Source: CAVUOA01 sp963742955
GTDB taxonomy: Bacteria > Bacteroidota > Ignavibacteria > Tepidaquicellales > OLB5
Reading direction: 5' to 3'
Length of the DNA stretch: 64,000 nucleotides
Assembly (NCBI GenBank): GCA_963742955.1
Contig: CAVUOA010000012.1
Coordinates: forward strand, 124,001-188,000
The position numbers and the translations under genes were made by a program. Of the stretch, positions 28,405-36,984 are shown piece by piece; positions within the stretch are counted from its first letter, which is position 1, and each line of letters opens with the position of its first letter. Below the pieces are notes generated by a model, which saw nothing but the letters and a program-made list of their open reading frames with translations, searched no databases and was not told where the DNA came from.

Positions 28405-29346
28405 TTAAAAAGTTTGATATTTACTTAGGAAATATGAATTATTGTTATAAACCACTTTTTTTATTTTATTGTTTTGGATTAGGTTCTCAACAACACTCCA
28501 TTGAGAATTCGATTTTGCTAAAAATTTTTTTACTGAATCGATTCTCATAGGGTGCACCGCAAGTATGCTTAACAGTTCATTTTCGGCGTCTGAAGTATAT
28601 GTGAACTCATCTCCTTCATAATGAATCATCAGTTCGGTGTCAATACTGAAACCCGTAAATATCTGGTATGCTGAATTTATCATTTCCTCATCAGGAGCAG
28701 TAACATAAGACTCTGCAGGCGGTCTGGTTGGAACCAGAATATAAGCTCTTCGGGGATTTATTGTTTTTATTACTCCAGCAGTACTACGGATTGATTCTAA
28801 ACCGTCATTAATATTTTTAACAAGCATAGTTTCAGTAACCAACTCACCCTTAAACTCCGAAGCGAATGTTCGCATTCCTTCAATTATGGATTCAAGCTTT
28901 AAGCATCCGTGGGGCCTGTTTATTTTTTCCCAGATTGCTGAGTCAGCTGAGTCAATTTTAAGAGAAACCCAATCGGCATTTTTCAGTTCATTCCTGATAT
29001 TCTTATCGAAAAGCAGTGAAGAATTTGTTATGACGGCAATTTTTATTCCCAGTTTTTTTAGCTTTTCAATTGTTAAACCGAAATTTATATCAAGTGTAGG
29101 CTCACCGTCAGGTACAAATGTTATGTAATCAACTTTTTCGCCAGCTGAGATTAATTTCTTCAACTTAGACTTTGCGGCTTTAAATATCTTCTTTGCAGAG
29201 TAAAAATCTCTGTTATAAATAATCATTGAATTCGTAGAACCAAGCTGGCAGTAAACACACGAATATGTGCAGTGTTTGAAAAGGACATTATTTATGCCCA
29301 GGCTTCTTCCTAATCTTCTGGATGGTATGGGACCAAATACAATCAT
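28405..29346 (-). CDS. Radical SAM protein (COG0731-like)
   Basis: 313 residues. The [4Fe-4S] motif CxxxCxxC is at C26, C30 and C33 (HCTYSCVYCQLG). N-terminal FGPIPSRRLGRSLGIN is typical of this subfamily. FVPDGEPTLD provides the SAM-contacting GE motif, and NSSLL, WVSLKID and RPHG follow. The last about 60 residues look like a winged-helix (MRIDSVKKFLAKS...WSVVENLIQNNKIKKV). The reaction is unknown. Genes of this type often sit near metal or cofactor genes, as here after the CGGC protein (16-bp gap). Confidence 0.88.
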   Translation of the reverse strand: MIVFGPIPSRRLGRSLGINNVLFKHCTYSCVYCQLGSTNSMIIYNRDFYSAKKIFKAAKSKLKKLISAGEKVDYITFVPDGEPTLDINFGLTIEKLKKLGIKIAVITNSSLLFDKNIRNELKNADWVSLKIDSADSAIWEKINRPHGCLKLESIIEGMRTFASEFKGELVTETMLVKNINDGLESIRSTAGVIKTINPRRAYILVPTRPPAESYVTAPDEEMINSAYQIFTGFSIDTELMIHYEGDEFTYTSDAENELLSILAVHPMRIDSVKKFLAKSNSQWSVVENLIQNNKIKKVVYNNNSYFLSKYQTF

Positions 29347-29362
29347 ATTTCTTCCCTTAATT

Positions 29363-29809
29363 TCAATTATAAGACAGCCGTATTTTCCTGTTTGTTAATG
29401 TTGGTTTGATAAGTTTTTTCCATCCAGCCTTGTTCCATGTATTCAATTGCAAATGAGTTTGATAATATTTTTCGGGAATCGGATGAGTTCCAACCACAAC
29501 CCGAAGCTTGTATTTTGATTCAATAAATTTTTTGAAATAATTAATATGCGGGCACGGAGGATAACCTACAATCATTCCGGTTGCAAAATGGATTATTTCC
29601 ACGCCGTTGTTTTTCATTTCCTCAGGTGCATACTCGATATTACCGCCGGGACAGCCTCCGCAGGAAGTATATCCTGCAAGTTCAATACCGCGGTCTTTAT
29701 AGATGTCAAAAGCGCCGGCTCGTTCCCGCATTGCCCTGAAACATTTTCCACCGGCACACGTTTTGTACCGGTCACAAATTATTATTCCGATTTTAACTTT
29801 TGATTTCAT
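29363..29809 (-). CDS. CGGC-domain protein
   Basis: About 148 residues from the ATG at 29809 (an ATG nine bases upstream at 29818 is less likely). The domain-naming motif is SCGGCPGG. Other Cys-bearing pieces are IICDRYKTCAGGKCFRA and GYPPCPHI, together likely to bind a metal or an Fe-S cluster. Single-domain CGGC proteins are uncharacterised. The position between a predicted metal exporter (29866-30714) and a radical SAM protein supports a metal-related role, by inference. Confidence 0.82.
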   Translation of the reverse strand: MKSKVKIGIIICDRYKTCAGGKCFRAMRERAGAFDIYKDRGIELAGYTSCGGCPGGNIEYAPEEMKNNGVEIIHFATGMIVGYPPCPHINYFKKFIESKYKLRVVVGTHPIPEKYYQTHLQLNTWNKAGWKKLIKPTLTNRKIRLSYN

Positions 29810-29865
29810 AATTATCAATATTTATTTAGTTTACCAAAGAAACTTTATTAAAAAAGATTATGCAT

Positions 29866-30714
29866 TCAAAAGCCCATTAAAAACAGTATTAATCCCAATA
29901 TTAAACCGAATACAAGATTGAATAGTTTGATTAATATAGAATCTTTCAGTGAATAGGAGAGCATTGGAAGTATGCCGTGCCCGTCCTGGACTATTGAACT
30001 TGTAAATAATACTGAAAACGGAATCAATCCCTTTGAAAACATCATTACAAAAATCAGATGGGGTCCTGATTCCGGTATCAATCCGATAAGAGCACTTGAT
30101 AACAGAAGTAATAAAGTGTAATGAGAAGTTATACTCTGTAAGTCCAGAAAATGCATTACAAGTTCTATTACCAGCAGTGCCCCGAATGTCCATAAGAAAA
30201 TTTTAAATATGTGTTTCTTGATTATATGTTTCCATACATGGTCTTTGATGTAATGTTTGTATCCTTTTTCACCGGGGTGATACTGCTCTACCTCGCATTC
30301 GCTGCAGGTTTTGAAATTGAATTTTTTTACTAAATAATCCGTGGCATATCCTATAAAGATACCAAGTACAAAAAGGATAAAAAATAATTTTATGGCAGTC
30401 ACGGGAAACATCGAAAGCATAACAAATTGTTCATCTCCGGCGGTTGAAAACATTAGCCCTGTAATAGCTCCGAAACTGATTACGCCGTGCATATAGAGTG
30501 TAACACCTGCAAAAGAGCCTAGGCATCCCGGCAGAGCGCCAAGCGCTGAAGCAATGACGTATTGCTTCCATTTTCTTCCGCCTTTAAGAATTGCTTCCAG
30601 CCTGCCTTTAACCTTTAAGTTCAGCAGGTCAATTGCAACCATCATTACAAAAACAAAAAGGCTTATTTTTAATGCTTCGGTCAATATGTCAAGAAATGTT
30701 TCCAGCATAATCAA
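29866..30714 (-). CDS. Putative heavy-metal exporter, ArsP_2-type membrane protein
   Basis: 282 residues with about eight hydrophobic segments in two similar halves. The signature motifs GALPGCLGS (about 58-66) and GLIPESGPH (211-219) are typical of the 'putative 10TM heavy-metal exporter' (ArsP_2) group. The loop at 137-168 is rich in metal ligands: C137, C140, H146, H154, H159, H163 and H168. Its start overlaps the stop of the upstream gene by 4 bp (ATGA), a sign of coupled translation with the His-rich protein. The transported metal is unknown. Some family members are annotated as manganese or arsenic transporters without proof. Confidence 0.82.
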   Translation of the reverse strand: MIMLETFLDILTEALKISLFVFVMMVAIDLLNLKVKGRLEAILKGGRKWKQYVIASALGALPGCLGSFAGVTLYMHGVISFGAITGLMFSTAGDEQFVMLSMFPVTAIKLFFILFVLGIFIGYATDYLVKKFNFKTCSECEVEQYHPGEKGYKHYIKDHVWKHIIKKHIFKIFLWTFGALLVIELVMHFLDLQSITSHYTLLLLLSSALIGLIPESGPHLIFVMMFSKGLIPFSVLFTSSIVQDGHGILPMLSYSLKDSILIKLFNLVFGLILGLILFLMGF

Positions 30715-31229
30715 ACCGGACTGCCGGTTAATGTATAATTATTTTGGTTTTGAGATTTGCTGTAATCGTTTTCTACATGGTCACACGTCAAATTCTCATC
30801 ATTTTTCAACTCACCCTTTATGAATTTGTTCACAGCATCTTCAATCAGTTCTTCATCGGCAAAGAGTGTTTTAATGTTATGCTGTTTCAGGTCTTCTACT
30901 ACGCGCCACCCTCCGCCTTTTGAAATTAAATATTCGCAGTCTTTAAGCCCTTCAATTAAATGTTCGTGGCTGTGCCTGTGTTGCTCGTGATTATGTTCAC
31001 TATTGCCATGATTTTCGTGATTATGTTCACTATTGCCATGATTTTCGTGGTTATGTTCACCATTGCCATTGTGTTCGTGACCTTGCATTCTGTGGTTTGT
31101 AAAAAGATTTTCTCTTAATTCTTTGTTAATAATTTTTTCGCCTTCAATTTCATAAACCATAAATGATTTACATCTTCCTATGTGACCGGTTACTCTTTTT
31201 TGGTCGTTTGTTGCAATTGCTATTTTCAT
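30711..31229 (-). CDS. NifX/NifB-C (dinitrogenase cofactor) domain protein with His-rich insert
   Basis: 172 residues. The N-terminus MKIAIATNDQKRVTGHIGRCKSF and the later CEYLISKGGGWRVVEDLKQHNIKTLF are the two halves of the NifX/NifB-C/NafY fold. Between them (about 46-93) is an insert of tandem HNHENHGNSE-type repeats with more than a dozen His, clearly a metal-binding loop. A Cys/His tail (LTCDH) follows. There are no nif genes in the window, so a nitrogenase role is unlikely. It probably binds or delivers a divalent metal to the exporter encoded just downstream with a 4-bp overlap. Confidence 0.87.
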   Translation of the reverse strand: MKIAIATNDQKRVTGHIGRCKSFMVYEIEGEKIINKELRENLFTNHRMQGHEHNGNGEHNHENHGNSEHNHENHGNSEHNHEQHRHSHEHLIEGLKDCEYLISKGGGWRVVEDLKQHNIKTLFADEELIEDAVNKFIKGELKNDENLTCDHVENDYSKSQNQNNYTLTGSPV

Positions 31230-31246
31230 GACTTTTCTCCGTTATT

Positions 31247-31537
31247 TTAATTTTTATTAAATTGACCGTTAATTTTTATTGCCTTACCGTTTAAAATTCC
31301 ATCGGCAACTTTTTTGCGGGCTGATTCGACAATTCTTCCGAAAGTTGCCCTGGATATTTTCATTTCCGCTGCGGCGTCTTCATGCGAATATGCCAGAAGG
31401 TCCGCAAGACGCAGGGATTCCAGTTCATCATGCTCAAGCGTAATTTCCTGCAGTTCAAAGACAGGAATTCCCCTTGGTTTGAAATAATATACTGACGGAT
31501 TACAGCAAACTCTTCTGTGTTTTCTCGGTCTTGGCAT
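31247..31537 (-). CDS. DUF134 DNA-binding regulator
   Basis: 96 residues. Starts MPRPRKHRRVC, typical of DUF134. Then comes CNPSVYYFKPRG, and a sigma-4-like helix-turn-helix (HDELESLRLADLLAYSHEDAAAEMKISRATFGRIVESARKKVADGI). DUF134 proteins are usually next to NifX/NifB-C-domain genes, as here (17 bp to the next gene). A perfect 14-bp palindrome overlaps the predicted promoter just upstream, so it likely controls its own operon (inferred). Confidence 0.88.
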   Translation of the reverse strand: MPRPRKHRRVCCNPSVYYFKPRGIPVFELQEITLEHDELESLRLADLLAYSHEDAAAEMKISRATFGRIVESARKKVADGILNGKAIKINGQFNKN

Positions 31538-31562
31538 TTTTAAAATTTTTGTTTTTTAGTTA

Positions 31563-31604
31563 TGAGCATATGCTCAATATAATATAATGAATTCCCATTG
31601 TCAA
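31563..31604 (-). promoter_or_regulatory. Promoter with overlapping operator of the DUF134 operon
   Basis: On the minus strand: TTGACA (31599-31604), 17-bp spacer, TATATT (31576-31581), immediately overlapped by the perfect palindrome TGAGCATATGCTCA (31563-31576). The same sequence also fits TTG-N20-TATATTGA, close to the Bacteroidota -33/-7 pattern. The palindrome sits 25 bp before the DUF134 start, the expected place for an operator. Confidence 0.65.
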
Positions 31605-31655
31605 GATATAATCAATTGAATTACGTAAAGATATGTTTTACAGTATGTGAGATTA

Positions 31656-32625
31656 TCATGCTCTCTTTATTCTCGAGAACAAATTAACTGATGGGGTAAA
31701 AATAAATTTCACTAAAACCATTGTCCAGGATTTGTGAACGTGAAGAGGCTCGTAGTACTCGGATGCGATTTTTCTAAGTTCCGGCAGTCGGCTACCCGGG
31801 TACACCTGGAAAATCATGGTGTTCGTTGTGGTAGCCCACGTTAAATGCAAGCTTGTTGAGCGGTCCGTAGTATGAATAAGTTTCCTGTCCTTCTTCAAAT
31901 ACATAATGCTCGGAAATAAAATGTCCCGCCATGGGGTGCAGGCTTCCGGCAAGGAAATCGGATACCAGTAAATATAAAACACTTGTCCATCCTGCAAGTG
32001 GGATAAATATTGTCATGACACCGACCTGGAATAAAAGATTTATCACCTGCCATTTGTTAAGCTTAAGCGGGTGAACAAAAACAGGGCGGAATGCATAGAA
32101 TAAAATCTGTGTAAAAGCCCAGATAAATTTGCCGATATACCCCCTGAACAACCATGCTTCGGGGTACGCTGGTATATCAACATCAACGCCGTCTTTACCC
32201 TGGTCACGGTGGTGCATTGCGTGGTAAATTTTAAATGACATGGCGTATGGGAAAACAATCGGGATATTTGCAACGAGAGCCAGCCAGTTGTTGCTTGTGG
32301 TTTTTTTTAGAGCGAGGTTGTGTGTTATTTCGTGAATAGCAAGGAAAAGTGAGTGGTTTATTGTTGCGCCGATAAAATATGCTGCTAAAATAAAGAATAT
32401 CACTTCTGTAATTCCTGAACCGAAAGGATGAGTTCCTATAAAATAAGCAATTGCCATTTGAATAATAACCAAAGCAATGGTTGTATAAGCTTCTCTTAAA
32501 TCATGACCGACCAGTTTCTTTATTTCAGGATGTTCAGAAATAATAATTTTGCGCCTCTCAGCGTGAGGCTCGGGTTCTGCTGACCAGTAAAAGTCCTTTT
32601 TCGATGCTTTTATTGCTTTTGTCAT
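31656..32625 (-). CDS. Dihydroceramide delta-4 desaturase-like fatty acid desaturase (frameshifted)
   Basis: About 322 residues after one correction. The N-terminus (DFYWSAEPEPHAERRKIIISEHPEIK) matches the Lipid_DES leader of animal sphingolipid delta-4 desaturase (DEGS1). The three His boxes are HEITH (98-102), HAMHH (135-139) and NEHHDFP (H269, H270). GADGVDVDIP-like KDGVDVDIP, FYAFRPVFV, AGHFISEHY and ETYSYYGPLN also follow DEGS1 from memory. Four to six membrane helices carry a di-iron site. An extra base in the CCC at 31795-31797 breaks the frame. Removing it continues SRLPELRKIASEYYEPL to stop at 31656. Substrate is inferred to be a ceramide or similar lipid. Confidence 0.85.
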
Positions 32626-32683
32626 TTAATTTAACTTATTACATGAAAGATAACGAATTATTTTGAAAGAAATTCCGATTATT

Positions 32684-32716
32684 AAACTTCCGAAGTTTTT
32701 AAAACTTCGGAAGTTT
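32684..32716. repeat. 33-bp perfect palindrome of AACTTCCGAAGTT type
   Basis: AAACTTCCGAAGTTTT (32684-32699) and its exact complement (32701-32716) around a single T. Each arm is itself nearly palindromic. It lies between the divergent desaturase and YdeI-like genes, so it is not a terminator for either. It reads as a REP-like element or a possible operator. Confidence 0.65.
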
Positions 32717-32769
32717 TGAAAACAATTTCAAATTCAAAGCTTAATTGTTAAATTTGTGTTTATGCACTT

Positions 32770-33357
32770 ATGGAAATAGGAAAAACTATATATGCCAAAA
32801 CCCGCAGCCAGTGGCGCAGGTGGCTTGAAAAAAATCATGGCAAGGCATCTGAAATATGGCTGATTTATTACAGGAAAAACAGCGGTAAGCCGCGAGTTTC
32901 TTATAATGAAGCTGTTGAGGAGGCATTATGTTTCGGGTGGATTGATTCAATTGCAAAACCTATTGATGAAATAAGCTGGGCGCAGCGGTTTACTCCGCGA
33001 AGGAAAAACAGCGCGCTTTCGGAGCTGAATAAAGAGCGTGTAAGGAGGCTTATCAAAGCTAAGCTTATGACTGCCGCAGGGCTTGAAAAAATTAAGCATG
33101 AGATGCATCCGCATTCATTAAAGAAAAATAAGAAGCCTGTACTTAAGAAATATGTACTTGCAAAAGATATTATTGATGAGATTAAAAAAGACCCCGTTGT
33201 TTGGAAGAATTTTCAAAAATTTCCGGAATCATACAAAAGAATTCGTGTTGCCTGGATAGACGGCTCGCGAAGAAGACCGGAAATATTTAAAACAAGATTA
33301 AATTATTTTATAAAAATGACTGCTAAGAACAAAAGATTCGGAATGCTGGAAAAGTAA
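32770..33357 (+). CDS. YdeI/OmpD-associated family protein
   Basis: 195 residues. Conserved family pieces: WLEKNHGKASEIWLIYYRK, YNEAVEEALCFGWIDS, RFTPRRKNSALSELNKERV, and the C-terminal domain WKNFQKFPESYKRIRVAWIDGSRRRPEIFKTRL. The biochemical function of the family is not known; members have been linked to stress or peptide resistance. It is encoded alone and divergent from the desaturase. The start ATG at 32770 is well placed for the family N-terminus. Confidence 0.85.
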   Translation: MEIGKTIYAKTRSQWRRWLEKNHGKASEIWLIYYRKNSGKPRVSYNEAVEEALCFGWIDSIAKPIDEISWAQRFTPRRKNSALSELNKERVRRLIKAKLMTAAGLEKIKHEMHPHSLKKNKKPVLKKYVLAKDIIDEIKKDPVVWKNFQKFPESYKRIRVAWIDGSRRRPEIFKTRLNYFIKMTAKNKRFGMLEK

Positions 33358-33404
33358 AGCGCCTAGTGTATCGAGTGGCTTGGGAAGATAGTGTTAGAAA
33401 TAAT

Positions 33405-33431
33405 CTATTTCACAACAACCAGTTTTAAGTG
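33405..33431 (-). pseudogene. Orphan T9SS C-terminal tail remnant
   Basis: Read on the minus strand this encodes TLKLVVVK and a stop, almost the same as TMKLVVVK-stop at the end of the T9SS gene 33456-36716 just upstream. No sorting-domain sequence precedes it. It is either a short duplication or the last codons of a lost T9SS gene. Confidence 0.4.
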
Positions 33432-33455
33432 GTGTCAGGTCTTACGACCTGACAC
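33432..33455. repeat. Perfect hairpin GTGTCAGGTC/GACCTGACAC
   Basis: Ten-bp arms with loop TTAC, starting at the base adjoining the stop codon of 33456-36716. There is no T-run, so it is not a classical terminator. It separates the gene from the duplicated tail at 33405-33431. Confidence 0.7.
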
Positions 33456-36400
33456 TTACTTTACAACAACCAGTTTCATTGTTTTGCTGAAACCGTTTGC
33501 AGTCAGCCTGTAAATATAAATTCCGCTTGCGTAGTTGCTCCCATCGAAAATAATTGTGTAGTATCCTGCATCCTGCTCTGAATTAACTAAAAAGGCAACT
33601 TCCCGTCCGGTAAGGTCATAAATTTTTAATTCAACTTTGCCTGCAGAAGGAATTTGATAATCGATTCTGGAAACAGGATTTGAAGGATTGGGGTAGTTTT
33701 GGTATAAATCAAATTTTTGCGGAGTTTCGATACTTACTTCATTATGTAAATCATAATATTCAAAATTCCCGTTGTAGTCAGTTTGTTTCAGCCTGTAATT
33801 GAATTTTCCGGCGGATAGTTTTTCATCTGTATATGAATAATCCTTCGGCTCATATGAGTTTCCGTAACCGTTTACGAATCCAACCTTTTGCCAATTATTA
33901 CTGCTAACTATACTCCTTTCAATATCAAATCCTTTGTTATTTATTTCGGATGTTGTACCCCACATTAGCTTTACTTTTCGGTTGTTCACAATGGAATTGA
34001 AATATGAAATTGTTACAGGCAGCGGAGAAGTATTATCGCTTAATGCAAAGAAAGAAAATGTTGTAAGTCCTGAACATGCAACCGTTTTATTTGTCGTATT
34101 AACGGTTGAGCCGGCATAATGAATCCAGATTGATCCTTCAGTCTTACCCAGCCTGATATTGTTCTCGGCAGTAATTGTACCCGTTAAAGCCGGGTCATAA
34201 TTCAATGTAACAGTATAGTTATAATTTGTACCGTTTAATTGAGTTATGTTCCAGTAACAATTGCCGTAGTTTCCTGTTAACGTGCCGGGGGGGTCAGAAC
34301 CGCTGTTATATTCAAAATTAATAGATGAGGGCAGGCTGCTTCCCGAAACCCATTGTATCGAGCCAAGAGTTCTGCTTGCAAATGTAAAAGTTTGTGTATT
34401 GCCAATTCCGATAGTTCCGCTGACAGACGGCAGCATAGGCGTGCACCATGCATTAAACTCAACTGCGCCAATATCAGTGCCCATGCCGTACTGTGTTGTT
34501 CTTGAATTTCTGTAGAAATCGATTCCGATGCTTCCGGAGTTTACACCCGCAATTCCTTTTCCGTTAACGTACCATACTTCCTGGTTGTTTATTTTTACAT
34601 TTAAATCAGCAGTTGAAATATCCTGGAACAAATTTCCTGCTGTAAGAGATGAAACGCTCCAGCTGTTCGGGTCCTGATTCCTGAAGCTTCTCCACGTATC
34701 GATAGTATAGCTGTTAATCGTGTTTTGTCCCCAGCCGCCGATAGTAGAGCTGTTAGCCGATAAAAAATTATAATTTGAATAATCATTTGACCAGCCTGTT
34801 GCAGGATTTGTACTAGGTGCATTAAGTACAGCGAAATGTCTTCCGGTACCTCCTGTGCGCTGATTAATGAAAATATTGTTTCTAAGCTTCGTAATTGATG
34901 TAGTAGCCATATACGGCACTAGCGCGCCGGTAAATCCACGGCTGTAACATGAAGATTCGTTATTGCCTGATGAGATTGTTCCCGTGAGAATAACCGAATT
35001 ATAATAAATGTTCATGCTTACACCGGAAGTAACAGTTCCTGCATCCCAAATGCCGAACATCTGCGTATTCCTGCTGTCATCAAGAGCAACCATATTATTG
35101 TAAATGTTTATTGTATGCGGCGCAGCTGTGCCAAGGTCAACATTTGTCAATATTCCGCCAATCATTGCATCAGTTAAATTATCATTCTTTACGTTATAAA
35201 TCCTGTTTCCGTAAATGTTAGTTTTATACAGGTACTGGTCGCATGCAATACCTGCATCATACACACTTGAGCCTGTTGTACTTGTGCAGTATAAATTGTA
35301 AATAGTATTGTAACAAATATCGGCATCTGAAGTTGTAGATGTATCCGAATACCCGATTCCGAATACAGTTCCGTTTGCAAAATTTATAGTGCCTTTAGAA
35401 GTTAGGTCATGAATTGTATTTCCCGATATTTCAATATTGCCGGATGCGCTTCCAATCCTGTTATTGTGAAAAATCCCTCTAAGCATTGTTGTCGATGAGC
35501 CGTTATTATCCTGGTACATATTTGCAACTTCATTATTTGAAATTGTTGAGGGGAACAGCACTTCGCTGTAAATTCCCGCAATTAATGCCGGTGCAGTACT
35601 TGTGATGCTGTTTGATGTTGTCCGGTCTCCTATAAAATTAGAATCAATCACTATCATTCCGGAGTCTGCATAAATGCCGAAAAAAGTTGCCGATGAGCCG
35701 CTTCCTGTGAGATAAAAATTTTGTATTGTGTTATGTTTAACGTCAGCTCCGTTTACGGTAGTAGAAACACTTACTTTAATTCCGGTTACGTTTACATTTC
35801 CCGAATTTTGCCAGGCACTGCCCCCGCAATAAGTTGTTTGTCCCCCGACATAATTGTACGATACAATATTCCCGGATGAGCTGCTTCCTGTTTTCAGATA
35901 AACTGCCGTCTGGGCAGAAGTTCTTGTATATGCGCAGTAGAAATGATTTCCGTCACCCGGGTTTGTTCCTCCGATAATCCAGTTATTGCCGTTCCCAGTT
36001 GAAGTTATATAGATTCCGTACGAGCCGAAATTAAATATTTCATTTTTCGAAATTGTGTTATTGCTGTTTGGCCTGGTGCTGGTACCGTTTGAATATATCA
36101 GGTTTGCCGGAATATTTATTCCGTCAGAACTTACTTTATTTTGTGTAATAAGATTATTGCTGTTTCCGGTTGAGGACGATGAAGTATTGAAATATATCAC
36201 ACCGCTTGCAGCAGATGTATTTCTGCCCTTTATTGTGCAGTTCATAACAGTGTTATGCGTGGCGTTGTTTCTGAACTGTATTGCAACTCCGGTTGAACTC
36301 GTGCAAATGAAAGCAAGTGAGGAAGCGTCAAGTCCGTCGATTATAAAATAATCTGCTCCGTTGAAGTCGATTAACAAATCTTCATTTACAGAAAATGTTT

Positions 36401-36716
36401 TTGTTACACCCGCTGCAACGGTAAGCTTAATATAATTAGTTTCGCTTGCGCCTGTCTTTGAAGTGAATGAAATCGGATAGCTTTCACCTGCAGGATTATA
36501 GTCATTTTGAATTTCTATTACATAAGGACCGGTGATTGTTGATGGAATTGCAGTATATGCACTGTTAATTCTCGTGTAAGTTTGTGACGCACCAACTTTG
36601 AGAATCGTTTGAGAATGTAAAAAATTATTGGTAAGAATTAAAAAAATGAAAATAAACAGGCGTGCCGATACCTTTAGTAACGGCTTTCTAAAATTTTTAA
36701 AAAGCCAATACTTCAT
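33456..36716 (-). CDS. Secreted parallel beta-helix protein with T9SS sorting domain
   Basis: 1086 residues. Signal peptide (hydrophobic about 12-35, ending LHSQT). Residues about 80-650 carry many right-handed beta-helix (PbH1) turns such as NNTISKNEIFNFGSYGIYI, GNTIHDLTSKG and YNNMVALDDS, with ladders of Asn, typical of polysaccharide-binding or -cleaving surface proteins. A Fn3/Big-like region follows (about 740-960), then the T9SS tail (QNYPNPSNPVSRIDYQIPS, ending KTMKLVVVK). No lyase catalytic motif is certain. The protein is likely anchored on the surface or released. Confidence 0.85.
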   Translation of the reverse strand: MKYWLFKNFRKPLLKVSARLFIFIFLILTNNFLHSQTILKVGASQTYTRINSAYTAIPSTITGPYVIEIQNDYNPAGESYPISFTSKTGASETNYIKLTVAAGVTKTFSVNEDLLIDFNGADYFIIDGLDASSLAFICTSSTGVAIQFRNNATHNTVMNCTIKGRNTSAASGVIYFNTSSSSTGNSNNLITQNKVSSDGINIPANLIYSNGTSTRPNSNNTISKNEIFNFGSYGIYITSTGNGNNWIIGGTNPGDGNHFYCAYTRTSAQTAVYLKTGSSSSGNIVSYNYVGGQTTYCGGSAWQNSGNVNVTGIKVSVSTTVNGADVKHNTIQNFYLTGSGSSATFFGIYADSGMIVIDSNFIGDRTTSNSITSTAPALIAGIYSEVLFPSTISNNEVANMYQDNNGSSTTMLRGIFHNNRIGSASGNIEISGNTIHDLTSKGTINFANGTVFGIGYSDTSTTSDADICYNTIYNLYCTSTTGSSVYDAGIACDQYLYKTNIYGNRIYNVKNDNLTDAMIGGILTNVDLGTAAPHTINIYNNMVALDDSRNTQMFGIWDAGTVTSGVSMNIYYNSVILTGTISSGNNESSCYSRGFTGALVPYMATTSITKLRNNIFINQRTGGTGRHFAVLNAPSTNPATGWSNDYSNYNFLSANSSTIGGWGQNTINSYTIDTWRSFRNQDPNSWSVSSLTAGNLFQDISTADLNVKINNQEVWYVNGKGIAGVNSGSIGIDFYRNSRTTQYGMGTDIGAVEFNAWCTPMLPSVSGTIGIGNTQTFTFASRTLGSIQWVSGSSLPSSINFEYNSGSDPPGTLTGNYGNCYWNITQLNGTNYNYTVTLNYDPALTGTITAENNIRLGKTEGSIWIHYAGSTVNTTNKTVACSGLTTFSFFALSDNTSPLPVTISYFNSIVNNRKVKLMWGTTSEINNKGFDIERSIVSSNNWQKVGFVNGYGNSYEPKDYSYTDEKLSAGKFNYRLKQTDYNGNFEYYDLHNEVSIETPQKFDLYQNYPNPSNPVSRIDYQIPSAGKVELKIYDLTGREVAFLVNSEQDAGYYTIIFDGSNYASGIYIYRLTANGFSKTMKLVVVK

Positions 36717-36984
36717 ATTGAACAGTCCTATTTACTATCAAAATAACTAATTTCATGCCAAAATTGAATGCATAAATCGGAGTTTTTTAAAGATTTGAAT
36801 CGTTTTAGTGGGGCAAAAAGGGGTTTATTGACCTGTTTTTACCCGAGATGTCTTAATTCATATAATTATTTAACATTTTAAATTAAATTCTAATAGTCTG
36901 CTTTTTAATCAAATTTTAAGGATTCATTTAGTCTGCATTAAGAATGCAGGTGATAATTTAGAGCTAATATTATATTGTTTAAAT

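Noticed and set aside
30990..31080. Tandem repeats resembling a short CRISPR array
   Set aside because: The repeats are in-frame His-rich codons of the NifX-like gene and have no spacers.
30711..31229. Evidence for nitrogen fixation from the NifX-like gene
   Set aside because: No nifHDK or other nif gene is in the window, and such domains are common in non-diazotrophs next to DUF134.
33456..36716. Several plus-strand frames of 60-100 residues inside the beta-helix gene
   Set aside because: They are opposite-strand shadows of a long gene rich in Asn/Thr/Ser codons and have no independent motif.
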